Shown: in pieces, positions 1 through 5,584 of the stretch
Numbering within the stretch: position 1 is the stretch's first letter
How the letters are laid out: the number at the start of each line of letters is the position of its first letter
Origin: Parvibaculum sp.
Lineage (GTDB): Bacteria > Pseudomonadota > Alphaproteobacteria > Parvibaculales > Parvibaculaceae
Reading direction: 5' to 3'
NCBI GenBank assembly: GCA_014359855.1
Contig: JACIYQ010000034.1
Span: 1 to 9,488 of the forward strand
DNA length: 9,488 nt
Position numbers and translations under genes: made by a program
Notes under the pieces: generated by a model
What the model was told of the DNA's origin: nothing
The model's database searches: none
Seen by the model: only the letters and a program-made list of their open reading frames with translations

Positions 1-134
1 TCGCTGCCCGTGCCGGTCATGACCTTGGATCGCACGCGGTTCGCGGAGACGCGATAGGCAAGGAAGAGATTGATGAGAATATTGAGACCGGCATAAACGC
101 CGAGAATGGGGAGCGAGGCGGAATAAAAGCCCAT
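1..134 (-). CDS. MAPEG-family membrane protein, N-terminal part (runs off the window)
   Basis: Only the first 44 codons are in the window; the rest lies beyond the left edge. The ATG at 134-132 follows a strong Shine-Dalgarno GGAGG at 144-140, five bases away. The peptide starts MGFYSASLPILGVYAG and has one hydrophobic membrane segment (about residues 5-27). A basic stretch (YRVSANRVRSKV) and a Gly/Thr-rich turn (TGTGS) follow. This matches the first helix and cytosolic loop of MAPEG proteins (membrane-associated proteins in eicosanoid and glutathione metabolism), which are small four-helix inner-membrane proteins. Bacterial members are mostly uncharacterised; some relatives are glutathione transferases. 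The family call comes from the N-terminal pattern only, so the specific activity is unknown. It diverges from the damaged macro-domain gene across a gap of 112 bases in which I see no clear promoter. Confidence 0.72.
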   Translation of the reverse strand, partial: MGFYSASLPILGVYAGLNILINLFLAYRVSANRVRSKVMTGTGS

Positions 135-246
135 TGGTTCCTCCGGTTCAAAATGCCGCGGTTCTTGCAGGTCTCAGCCGCGCTTGTCTCGCACGCCCGG
201 GCATGATTCGTTTGTGGCCGGGGCAAGCTAGCACGGGATTTCACAC

Positions 247-499
247 ATGGCATCCGAGCCGGTCATCGAGGTCCATATCGGCGATATCGTGAAGATCGAG
301 GTGGACGCCATCGTGAACGCCGCGAATGAGAAGCTCGCACCGGGCGGCGGCGTCTGCGGAGCGATTTTCCGCGCCGCGGGAGGGGGCCTCGCGGGCGAAT
401 GCGAGGCTTTGGGCGGGTGTCCGACCGAGGCGCATTCTCCTTGTCGCCTTCGACGCGAAACAGGCCGGACCATTGAAGGCGGCACTCACGGCAAGTTGA
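247..499 (+). pseudogene. Macro-domain protein (YmdB-like), broken by an internal deletion and frameshift
   Basis: The first frame (ATG 247 to about 430) encodes a clear macro-domain N-terminus: the strand VHIGDIVKIEVDAIVNAAN with the ligand-binding NAAN, then GGGVCGAI and GGCPT. Macro domains of this class remove ADP-ribose from proteins or deacetylate O-acetyl-ADP-ribose. After CPT(G)EA the family continues for about 90 residues, including HTVGP and the STGxYGYP loop that holds the ligand phosphates. None of that is present. Instead, in the next frame, 431-496 reads RILLVAFDAKQAGPLKAALTAS and stops at TGA 497-499. This matches the last strand and helix of YmdB (FVCYDEEN...LYERLL). The gene has therefore lost roughly 270 bases plus a non-multiple of three, joining near 420-433. 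The first frame stays open to a TGA at 541-543, which would add a meaningless tail. No good ribosome binding site precedes the ATG. The product cannot form a working macro fold. A misassembly is the main alternative. Confidence 0.78.
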
Positions 500-1006
500 A
501 TCCGTGCGGACCCCCGGCACACGGGTATTTTCTTCGACGTTGATCATCTCGGCTTCTCGCGCTTCGTCGCGCGCTTCAACGAGGTCGAGGCGGTGCTCGA
601 CGCTGTACCGGACGCGCCGGAGAAAAGCCGGCTGGAAGTGACGATCAAGGCGGCGAGTATCGACACGAATGTGCCCGATCTCGACAAGATGCTGACGGCG
701 GACGACATGTTCGACGCCGCACGGCATCCCGATATGACCTTCGTTTCGAAGAACATTGTCCGCACGGGCGAGGGGGCGGGCGAGGTGACGGGCGACCTCA
801 CCATGGCGGGCCGCGCGCATCCGGTAACGCTTGCCGTGACTTTCAACGGCGCGGCGCCCGATCCGCTGACCGGCGAGGACAAGCTTGGTTTTTCCGCCAA
901 AGGCACGCTCGACCGCTCGGACTGGGGCCTTGGCAAATGGTGGACCGCTGTCGGCAACGAAGTGCGCTTCCGCATCGAGGCGGAGTTCGCAAAGCCGAAG
1001 GGCTAA
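500..1006 (+). pseudogene. YceI-family (polyisoprenoid-binding-like) protein lacking start codon and signal peptide
   Basis: From codon 500 the frame reads IRADPRHTGIFFDVDHLGFS, the typical start of a mature YceI domain (Y-x-x-D-P-x-H-T then a beta strand and HLGFS). It continues through EVTIKAASIDTNVPDLD, a DDMFDAARHPDMTF block, and the closing DRSDWGLGKWW and VGNEVRFRIEAEF. YceI proteins are periplasmic lipocalin-like barrels that bind isoprenoid chains such as ubiquinone precursors, and they normally carry a Sec signal peptide. Here the in-frame stop at 497-499 (the macro gene stop) sits directly in front of the mature domain, and no hydrophobic leader appears in either other frame. The only usable in-frame start is GTG at 593, which would drop the first beta strand and produce a cytoplasmic, probably unstable protein. 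The C-terminus is intact; the TAA (1004-1006) shares bases with the arfB stop codon. Function is probably lost unless the join is an assembly error. Confidence 0.72.
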
Positions 1007-1428
1007 TCCTCCGAGGAAGGACGGCGGCTCCTGAGCTTCTTCACCGAGCCGCGCTTTACTTTCGTTTCCACGCGCTTTGCTTTCGCCGCGCGGCTCGGCT
1101 TCGTCGGCACACGGAATTTCGGCTGATGCGCGGCGGCGGCGATCATCTCGACAAGGCGGTCGACAGCGTCGCGACGGTTCGCTTCCTGCGTGCGGAAGCG
1201 GTTTGCCGTGATGACGATGACGCCGTCCTTGGTGAGCTTCGTGCCCGCGATCCGCTCCAGCCTTTCGCGCACGCGCTCGGGAAGCGACGGCGAATGCCGC
1301 GCATCGAAGCGGAGTTGCGCGGCGCTCGACACCTTGTTGACGTTCTGCCCGCCCGGCCCGCCGGCCCGGATGAAACTGATCGAAATTTCATCCTCTTCGA
1401 TGGCGAGCCTGTCTGTGACGGGGATCAT
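1003..1428 (-). CDS. arfB: Alternative ribosome-rescue factor ArfB (peptidyl-tRNA hydrolase)
   Basis: This 141-residue protein has the size and layout of ArfB (YaeJ). A small release-factor-like catalytic domain carries the GGQ motif at residues 26-28 inside RAGGPGGQNVNKV. After about residue 105 comes a basic, unstructured tail rich in Lys and Arg (KPSRAAKAKRVETKVKRG). In this family the GGQ glutamine helps hydrolyse peptidyl-tRNA, and the tail inserts into the empty mRNA channel of ribosomes stalled at the 3' end of a truncated message. The tail and short length separate it from RF1/RF2. The ATG at 1428 has only a weak ribosome binding site. The stop codon overlaps that of the convergent yceI. 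Upstream, arfB diverges from a toxin-antitoxin operon whose RelE-fold toxin family creates truncated mRNAs. The family call is secure; any link to the neighbour is inference. Confidence 0.95.
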   Translation of the reverse strand: MIPVTDRLAIEEDEISISFIRAGGPGGQNVNKVSSAAQLRFDARHSPSLPERVRERLERIAGTKLTKDGVIVITANRFRTQEANRRDAVDRLVEMIAAAAHQPKFRVPTKPSRAAKAKRVETKVKRGSVKKLRSRRPSSED

Positions 1429-1451
1429 GGGACACCAGGGGGCTTTCGGGA

Positions 1452-1483
1452 CGTTATACTCTGTTTGCGGGATGAGTATAACG
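1452..1483. promoter_or_regulatory. Perfect 10-bp inverted repeat, candidate operator between arfB and the toxin-antitoxin operon
   Basis: CGTTATACTC (1452-1461) and GAGTATAACG (1474-1483) are exact reverse complements separated by 12 bases, so equivalent points lie 22 bases (about two helical turns) apart. This geometry suits a dimeric helix-turn-helix repressor. The right arm contains TATAAC, which could double as a -10 element. The repeat lies 24 bases upstream of the arfB start and 64 bases upstream of the toxin start, so binding here could affect both directions. XRE antitoxins usually repress their own operon through such repeats. That the neighbouring antitoxin binds here is inferred. 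Confidence 0.6.
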
Positions 1484-1515
1484 GTTCATCCGGTTGAGTT
1501 TTTCAAAAAATGCAC

Positions 1516-1547
1516 TTGAAAACATATGTTTTTGAAAGCATATTTTA
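1516..1547 (+). repeat. Two tandem 16-bp repeats just before the toxin start
   Basis: TTGAAAACATATGTTT (1516-1531) is followed at once by TTGAAAGCATATTTTA (1532-1547); 13 of 16 positions agree, and TTGAAA and CATAT are shared. The first copy overlaps a perfect 14-bp palindrome AAAACATATGTTTT (1519-1532). TTTTCAA at 1500-1506 also pairs with TTGAAAA at 1516-1522. The block runs to the base before the toxin ATG and is AT-rich against GC-rich surroundings. It may be a second operator or promoter region: TTCAAA at 1502-1507 and TATGTT at 1525-1530 form a weak -35/-10 pair with a 17-base spacer. No Shine-Dalgarno sequence is visible ahead of the toxin. Confidence 0.6.
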
Positions 1548-1931
1548 ATGGCCAAATGGCACGTTGAATTCCATGAAGATTTCGAGCCGGAATTCGAGGA
1601 GTTGCCCGAAGGCGTCCGTGAGGAACTTCTGGCAAGGGCTCATGTCCTTGAGGAGTTCGGCCCGGCTCTGGGGCGGCCTGCAGTCGACACGCTGAACGCG
1701 TCGAAGCACGCCAACATGAAGGAATTGCGCTTCGATGCGGATGGCGGCGTCTGGCGCGTAGCCTTCGCCTTCGACCCCGAGCGGAAGGCCGTTCTTCTCG
1801 TGGCGGGAGACAAGTCGGGAAGGGGGAGCGAGAAGCGCTTCTATAAGCAGTTGATTGCCAAAGCCGATAAACGTTTCGACGGGCATCTCGAGGCCGTGAA
1901 ACGGGCGAGAGGCAAAAAGGAGAAGAAATAG
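1548..1931 (+). CDS. Type II toxin, HigB / phage Gp49-like (RelE fold)
   Basis: This 127-residue basic protein has the pattern of the Gp49-like (DUF891) branch of the RelE/ParE toxins. An N-terminal helical part contains the ELPEGVREELLARAHVLEEFG segment. Then come the strands MKELRF (57-62), WRVAFAF (69-75) and VLLVAGDKSG (82-91), and a closing helix FYKQLIAKADKRFDGHL (98-114) with a Lys-rich tail. Toxins of this family bind the ribosome and cut mRNA during translation. The toxin gene comes first, as in higBA, and its TAG overlaps the antitoxin GTG by one base. The ATG at 1548 has no recognisable ribosome binding site, so its translation is likely weak compared with that of the antitoxin. 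The family assignment is strong; mRNA cleavage has to be taken from relatives. Confidence 0.88.
   Translation: MAKWHVEFHEDFEPEFEELPEGVREELLARAHVLEEFGPALGRPAVDTLNASKHANMKELRFDADGGVWRVAFAFDPERKAVLLVAGDKSGRGSEKRFYKQLIAKADKRFDGHLEAVKRARGKKEKK
1917..1922 (+). promoter_or_regulatory. Ribosome binding site of the antitoxin gene
   Basis: AAGGAG lies eight bases before the GTG at 1931, inside the last codons of the toxin. It fixes the antitoxin start and contrasts with the toxin, which has no visible site. The one-base stop/start overlap also suggests translational coupling. Confidence 0.7.
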
Positions 1932-2314
1932 TGGGTAAGTCGCTCAAGCAAATGATGGAAAAACTGCCCGCGGATCGCCGTGAAGCGGTGGAAGCGCGTG
2001 CGGCTGCCCTGATTGCGGAGGAGATGAGCTTGCGCGATCTCCGCAAGGCGATGAAGCAGACCCAATCGAGCCTTGCTCGCAAACTCGACATCGGTCAGGA
2101 CGGCGTTTCGAGGATCGAGCAACGGGCCGATTTGCTCTTGTCCACGGCACGAAGCTATGTCGAAGCTCTCGGCGGGGAGCTGGAGTTGGTGGCGCGCTTT
2201 CCCGGGCGGGGCACTGTCGTCATTTCGCATGTGTCCGAGTTGAGCGGAAAACCGGAACCTGCACCGAAGAAACAGAAAAGCCGCATCTCCCGAGATAAGC
2301 GCGCGTCGGCATAG
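1931..2314 (+). CDS. XRE-family antitoxin (HigA-like) of the toxin-antitoxin pair
   Basis: This 127-residue protein contains a helix-turn-helix DNA-binding domain at about residues 33-91: SLRDLRKAMKQTQSSLARKLDIGQDGVSRIEQR. It is followed by LLSTARSYVEALGGELELVARF, the signature of XRE antitoxins paired with Gp49-like toxins. It should bind and neutralise the toxin and repress the operon. The N-terminal 30 residues are a charged helix (MMEKLPADRREAVEARAAALIAEE), and the C-terminus is a Lys/Arg-rich tail of about 20 residues that is probably disordered. It starts at GTG 1931 with AAGGAG upstream. Its stop is eight bases from the convergent ubiD stop, leaving little room for a terminator. The inverted repeat at 1452-1483 is its most likely operator, by inference. 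Confidence 0.88.
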   Translation: MGKSLKQMMEKLPADRREAVEARAAALIAEEMSLRDLRKAMKQTQSSLARKLDIGQDGVSRIEQRADLLLSTARSYVEALGGELELVARFPGRGTVVISHVSELSGKPEPAPKKQKSRISRDKRASA

Positions 2315-2322
2315 ACAGGGGG

Positions 2323-3864
2323 TCACTTCCAGATCGGCTTGCCCGTGCCTGGCAGACCGAGCTTCGACCATTTCTTCGTGACCGCCTCGATTACCTCTTC
2401 GTCCATGCGGATCTGGCGGCCCCATTCGCGCTTCGTTTCGGGGGGCCATTTGTTCGTGGCGTCGAGGCCGATCTTGCCGCCGAGCCCGCTTTCCGGTGAG
2501 GCGAAGTCGAGATAGTCGATGGGCGTGTTCTCGATCAGCGTCACGTCGCGCACCGGGTCCATGCGCGTCGAGATCGCCCACATGACGTCCTTCCAGTCGC
2601 GCGCGTCGATGTCGTCGTCCACGACGATGAGCCATTTCGTGTACATGAACTGGCGCAGATAGGACCACGCGCCCATCATCACACGCTTGGCGTGGCCCGG
2701 ATAAGCCTTCTTCATCGAGATGACGGCGATGCGGTAGGAGCAGCCTTCGGGCGGCAGCCAGAAATCCACGATCTCCGGAAACTGCTGCTGGAGGAGCGGA
2801 ATGAAGACCTCGTTCAGCGCCTCGCCGAGCACGGAAGGCTCGTCCGGCGGGCGGCCGGTGAAGGTCGAGAGGTAGATCGGGTCGCGCCGCATGGTGATCG
2901 CGGAGACGGTGAAGACCGGGAACTTCTCGACCGAGTTGTAATAGCCGGTGTGGTCGCCATAGGGGCCTTCGTCCTCGTACTCGTCGAGCGAGACATGCCC
3001 CTCGATGACGATCTCGGCATGCGCGGGCACCTTCAGCGGCACCGTCTTGCAGTCGACAAGCTCGACCTTCTGGCCACGCAGGAGACCCGCGAACTGATAT
3101 TCGCTGAGCGTGTCCGGCACGGGCGTGACCGCGGCGAGAATGGTGCCCGGGTCCGCGCCGATGACGCAGGCGGCGGGAAGCGGCTCGCGCTTCTCGCTCT
3201 TCCAGCGCGCATGATGTTGCGCGCCGCCGCGATGCGCGAGCCAGCGCATGATCGTCTTGTCCTTGCCCAGCACCTGCATGCGGTAGATGCCGAGATTGAA
3301 GTCGTCTTCCTTGACGCCCTTCGGGCCCTTGGTGACGACGAGCGGCCAGGTGATGAGCGGCGCGGGCTCGCCCGGCCAGCAGGTCTGGATGGGGAGCTGG
3401 GTGAGGTCGATGTCGTTCCCCTTCAGCACCACCTCCTGGCAGGGGGCGGAGGAGACGGTTTTCGGCTTCATCGCCATGACGGTGCGGAGCAGCGGCAGCA
3501 TGGAGACGGCCTCGCGGAAGCCCCCCGGCGGTTCGGGCTGGCGCAGGAAAGCGAGCGCCTCGCCGACTTCGCGCAAATCCTTTGCCCGCGTCCGCTCGAT
3601 GGGGCCGCCGCCCGCGAAATTCGCCGTCACGCCGCGCGCCACCCGCTCGACGGTGCCGAAGAGATTGACAAGGACGGGCATGGAGGATGGCCGTCCATCC
3701 GCCATCCGCGCCGCCTCGAAGAGAACGGCGGGCCCTTGCTCGGCGAGGAGACGCGTCTGGATTTCGGTCATCTCCAGAACGGTCGAAACGGGTTCCTTTA
3801 CCCGCGCGAGGTCGCCGGTCTCGTCGAGCTGGTCGAGGAAGTCGCGGAGGGAGGCATAGGACAT
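2323..3864 (-). CDS. ubiD: UbiD-family decarboxylase (4-hydroxy-3-polyprenylbenzoate decarboxylase)
   Basis: This 513-residue protein is about the usual length of UbiD. It decarboxylates polyprenyl-4-hydroxybenzoate in ubiquinone synthesis, using prenylated FMN supplied by UbiX and a divalent metal. Visible family blocks are LPIQTCWPGEPAPLITWPLV (157-176), NLGIYRMQVLGKDKTIMRW (190-208), HRGGAQHHARW (211-221) and DEYEDEGPYGDHTGYY (294-309). By spacing, N190 fits the metal ligand, and R195 with D294 and E299 fits the catalytic Arg/acid network known from Fdc1 and UbiD; this alignment is from memory. No ubiX lies in the window. The ATG at 3864 has a weak ribosome binding site but begins with the usual MSYASLRDFLDQLDETGDLARV. 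Other UbiD relatives act on aromatic acids, but the length and full set of blocks favour the quinone enzyme. Confidence 0.93.
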   Translation of the reverse strand: MSYASLRDFLDQLDETGDLARVKEPVSTVLEMTEIQTRLLAEQGPAVLFEAARMADGRPSSMPVLVNLFGTVERVARGVTANFAGGGPIERTRAKDLREVGEALAFLRQPEPPGGFREAVSMLPLLRTVMAMKPKTVSSAPCQEVVLKGNDIDLTQLPIQTCWPGEPAPLITWPLVVTKGPKGVKEDDFNLGIYRMQVLGKDKTIMRWLAHRGGAQHHARWKSEKREPLPAACVIGADPGTILAAVTPVPDTLSEYQFAGLLRGQKVELVDCKTVPLKVPAHAEIVIEGHVSLDEYEDEGPYGDHTGYYNSVEKFPVFTVSAITMRRDPIYLSTFTGRPPDEPSVLGEALNEVFIPLLQQQFPEIVDFWLPPEGCSYRIAVISMKKAYPGHAKRVMMGAWSYLRQFMYTKWLIVVDDDIDARDWKDVMWAISTRMDPVRDVTLIENTPIDYLDFASPESGLGGKIGLDATNKWPPETKREWGRQIRMDEEVIEAVTKKWSKLGLPGTGKPIWK

Positions 3865-3969
3865 TGGCGCAGCCGGCTTTCTATCGTCGCGGGGCGGTGA
3901 GAATGCCGCAAAGACGGGGATTTGCCAAAGCGGGACGTGGGAGCGGGCGAGACCCGTTTATGTGCCGAT

Positions 3970-3997
3970 TTGGCGGCTCCCGTTAACAGGGCGCCAA
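3970..3997. repeat. Imperfect inverted repeat in the ubiD/DUF6101 divergent gap
   Basis: TTGGCG (3970-3975) and CGCCAA (3992-3997) are exact complements, with an inner CCC/GGG pair around GTTAACA and a three-base bulge on one side. It lies in the 184-base gap between two divergent genes, so an operator is possible. No run of T follows, so a terminator is unlikely. No convincing promoter was found in the rest of the gap. Confidence 0.3.
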
Positions 3998-4048
3998 CCC
4001 TTGCGAGCCTAGAGTTCCGCTTGTGCGGGTTATGTGAAGGAGCCTCGA

Positions 4049-4654
4049 GTGACATCCGGTGAAAGTGTGAAGCAGCGCAAGCGGCAGAAGCGGATCTGGC
4101 GTGGCGGCGAGCTTGATGCCGATCCCTTCCTGTTGCCGCAGCACGTTGCCGTCAAGGCAACGGGGCCAGTCAAGCGTGCCTTCGGCTTCATCCGCTTTGC
4201 CACAATCTATACCGACGCAGTAACGGCCTACGACAGTTCGCCCCTGCTGGGCCGCTTCGAGTGGTCCGAGCCCATTTCGGCTTACGACGGCCTGGCGCTG
4301 CGCGTCCTTCCCTGCGACCGGCAGGCGGCGAACTTCGTTGCCGTGGTGGAATTGTGCCACTCTGGCAATGATGCCCGGAACCTTGTCGTCTATGCCGGAG
4401 AGGACGGCGTGGATGCCTCGTCGCGTTGGCGTGCCTGGGGCAGGGCGCTGAAATTGCCGCTGCTGATCGAGGACCGGGAGGGGACACTCCACCCGGCGGA
4501 ACGCCGCCTCGGCGCCCTCCAGGTCTCGGACCCGCAGCCTCACGCGGGCGCGAACCCGCTCTCGGCCCGCCGCCCGCTCACTTTCGGTCAGTCCGGCCAG
4601 CCGCGCCTCTGGGCTGGCCGCCTCGTCGTCGGCGGCCGCCCGCTCGCCTACTGA
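4049..4654 (+). CDS. DUF6101-like alphaproteobacterial protein of unknown function
   Basis: This is a 201-residue soluble protein with no signal peptide or membrane segment. The start chosen is GTG 4049, because AAGGAG at 4037-4042 lies six bases upstream; an earlier in-frame GTG at 4034 would include this site inside the gene. The N-terminus is basic (KQRKRQKRIWRGG). A middle beta-rich part follows, and then the most recognisable segment, ARNLVVYAGEDGVDASSRWRAWGRALKLPLLIED (109-142, with WRAWGRALKLPLLI). I recall this segment from the alphaproteobacterial family DUF6101. The last 40 residues are rich in Pro, Gly and Arg and look disordered; relatives often end in a basic tail. Its stop is two bases from the convergent isomerase stop. 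The middle beta part could bind a nucleotide or act as a PilZ-like scaffold, but nothing here shows that. Confidence 0.7.
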   Translation: MTSGESVKQRKRQKRIWRGGELDADPFLLPQHVAVKATGPVKRAFGFIRFATIYTDAVTAYDSSPLLGRFEWSEPISAYDGLALRVLPCDRQAANFVAVVELCHSGNDARNLVVYAGEDGVDASSRWRAWGRALKLPLLIEDREGTLHPAERRLGALQVSDPQPHAGANPLSARRPLTFGQSGQPRLWAGRLVVGGRPLAY

Positions 4655-4656
4655 GC

Positions 4657-5445
4657 TCAACCGAACTTCGAGAAATCCGGCGCGCGCTTTTCAAAGAAGG
4701 CGCTGATCGCTTCCTTCACTTCGTCGGACCGGAGCTGGGCGCCGAATACGCGGGCCTCGGCTTCGCGCGCTTCGCCGACGCGGGGGCGGTCATTGTCTTT
4801 CAGCAGCGCCTTGGTGGCGCGCACCGCATTGGGCGCCTTCGCTGCAAGGGTTTTGGCGCGGGCGAGGGCCTCGATGGGCAACTCGTTATCCGGGAAGACC
4901 TCGGCGATAAGGCCGATGGCTTCGGCCTTTTCCGCGCCGAGTTTCTTGCCGGTGAGGAAAAGATCGGCCGCTTTCTGAATGACGATCTGGCGCTGCAGCA
5001 GGAAGGTCGAGCCTGCTTCCGGCACAAGGCCGAGATTGACGAAAGGCATCTGAAAGGTTGCGCTCGCGCCCGCATAGACGAGATCGCAATGGAGAAGCAT
5101 GGTGACACCGACGCCGACCGCGAGCCCGTTCACGGCCGCCACGATGGGCTTTTGCGCATTGGCCAGGTTTTCCAGAAAGCGCGTCACATGCGGCTTCTCT
5201 GCCGGCTGCGCGTCCACCGGCGTCGTACCCGCCTTGGCGAAATCGCCCAGATCGTTGCCCGCCGTGAAGGAGCCGCCGGACCCCGTATAGAGCGTCACGC
5301 GAATTTTTGGATCGGCATCCGCGATCTCGATCGCGTCGGCCAGCGCCTTGTACATCTCCGCCGTCAGCGCATTCTTCTTGTCCGGGCGGTTCATGGTGAC
5401 GATCTGGACACCGTCTTCGACGGTCACAAGCACATGGTCGGTCAT
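4657..5445 (-). CDS. Enoyl-CoA isomerase of the crotonase family (ECI2-like)
   Basis: This 262-residue protein is a full-length crotonase-fold enzyme. The oxyanion-hole parts are SFTAGNDLGDF (59-69) and NGLAVGVGV (106-114). In enoyl-CoA hydratase two glutamates do the chemistry (the Glu of CEL and of QPE). Here those positions are T115 and F135, so water addition is unlikely. Instead the protein has LGLVPEAGST with E143, at the place of the single catalytic glutamate of delta3,delta2-enoyl-CoA isomerases. The segment VTMLLHCDLVYA closely resembles peroxisomal ECI2, as does GKKLGAEKAEAIGL. Its probable role is to shift double bonds so that unsaturated fatty acids can pass through beta-oxidation. 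ATG 5445 is preceded by AAGGGA seven bases away; the frame is open further upstream, but that extension does not look like protein. Many databases would label it simply enoyl-CoA hydratase. Confidence 0.88.
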   Translation of the reverse strand: MTDHVLVTVEDGVQIVTMNRPDKKNALTAEMYKALADAIEIADADPKIRVTLYTGSGGSFTAGNDLGDFAKAGTTPVDAQPAEKPHVTRFLENLANAQKPIVAAVNGLAVGVGVTMLLHCDLVYAGASATFQMPFVNLGLVPEAGSTFLLQRQIVIQKAADLFLTGKKLGAEKAEAIGLIAEVFPDNELPIEALARAKTLAAKAPNAVRATKALLKDNDRPRVGEAREAEARVFGAQLRSDEVKEAISAFFEKRAPDFSKFG

Positions 5446-5497
5446 CGGGCGGTCCCTTCGGGAAGATTGAAGCGGCTGTAGTTGGTTCTGTTTTGGA

Positions 5498-5524
5498 ATT
5501 ATCACCAGCGCCCTGCCGAGGCAA
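5498..5524 (-). promoter_or_regulatory. Possible promoter of the isomerase gene
   Basis: On the minus strand TTGCCT (5524-5519) and GATAAT (5503-5498) are spaced 15 bases apart (16 if TTTGCC is used), about 53 bases before the ATG at 5445. The 139-base gap after the methyltransferase gene leaves room for a separate promoter. The spacing is short, so this is a modest match. Confidence 0.3.
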
Positions 5525-5584
5525 AGCCAAACGGCGCAATCCCATGTGCACGGAAAGAGCCTTCTTTGGCGGATTTTGAACAGC

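Noticed and set aside
431..499. RILLVAF... segment as a signal peptide of the YceI protein
   Set aside because: The hydrophobic core is only about six residues and is followed by D, K and Q, a stop codon separates it from YceI, and it aligns better with the macro-domain C-terminus.
2692..3900. Long plus-strand open frame of about 400 codons opposite ubiD
   Set aside because: It is antisense to a well-conserved gene, rich in Arg, Asp and Gly with no recognisable domain; GC-rich codon bias leaves the opposite frame open.
3970..3997. Inverted repeat as a transcription terminator
   Set aside because: It lies between divergent gene starts and no T-run follows either side.
4426..5481. Plus-strand open frame of about 350 codons opposite the isomerase
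   Set aside because: It shadows a clear crotonase and the end of the DUF6101-like gene, with no start signal or family pattern.
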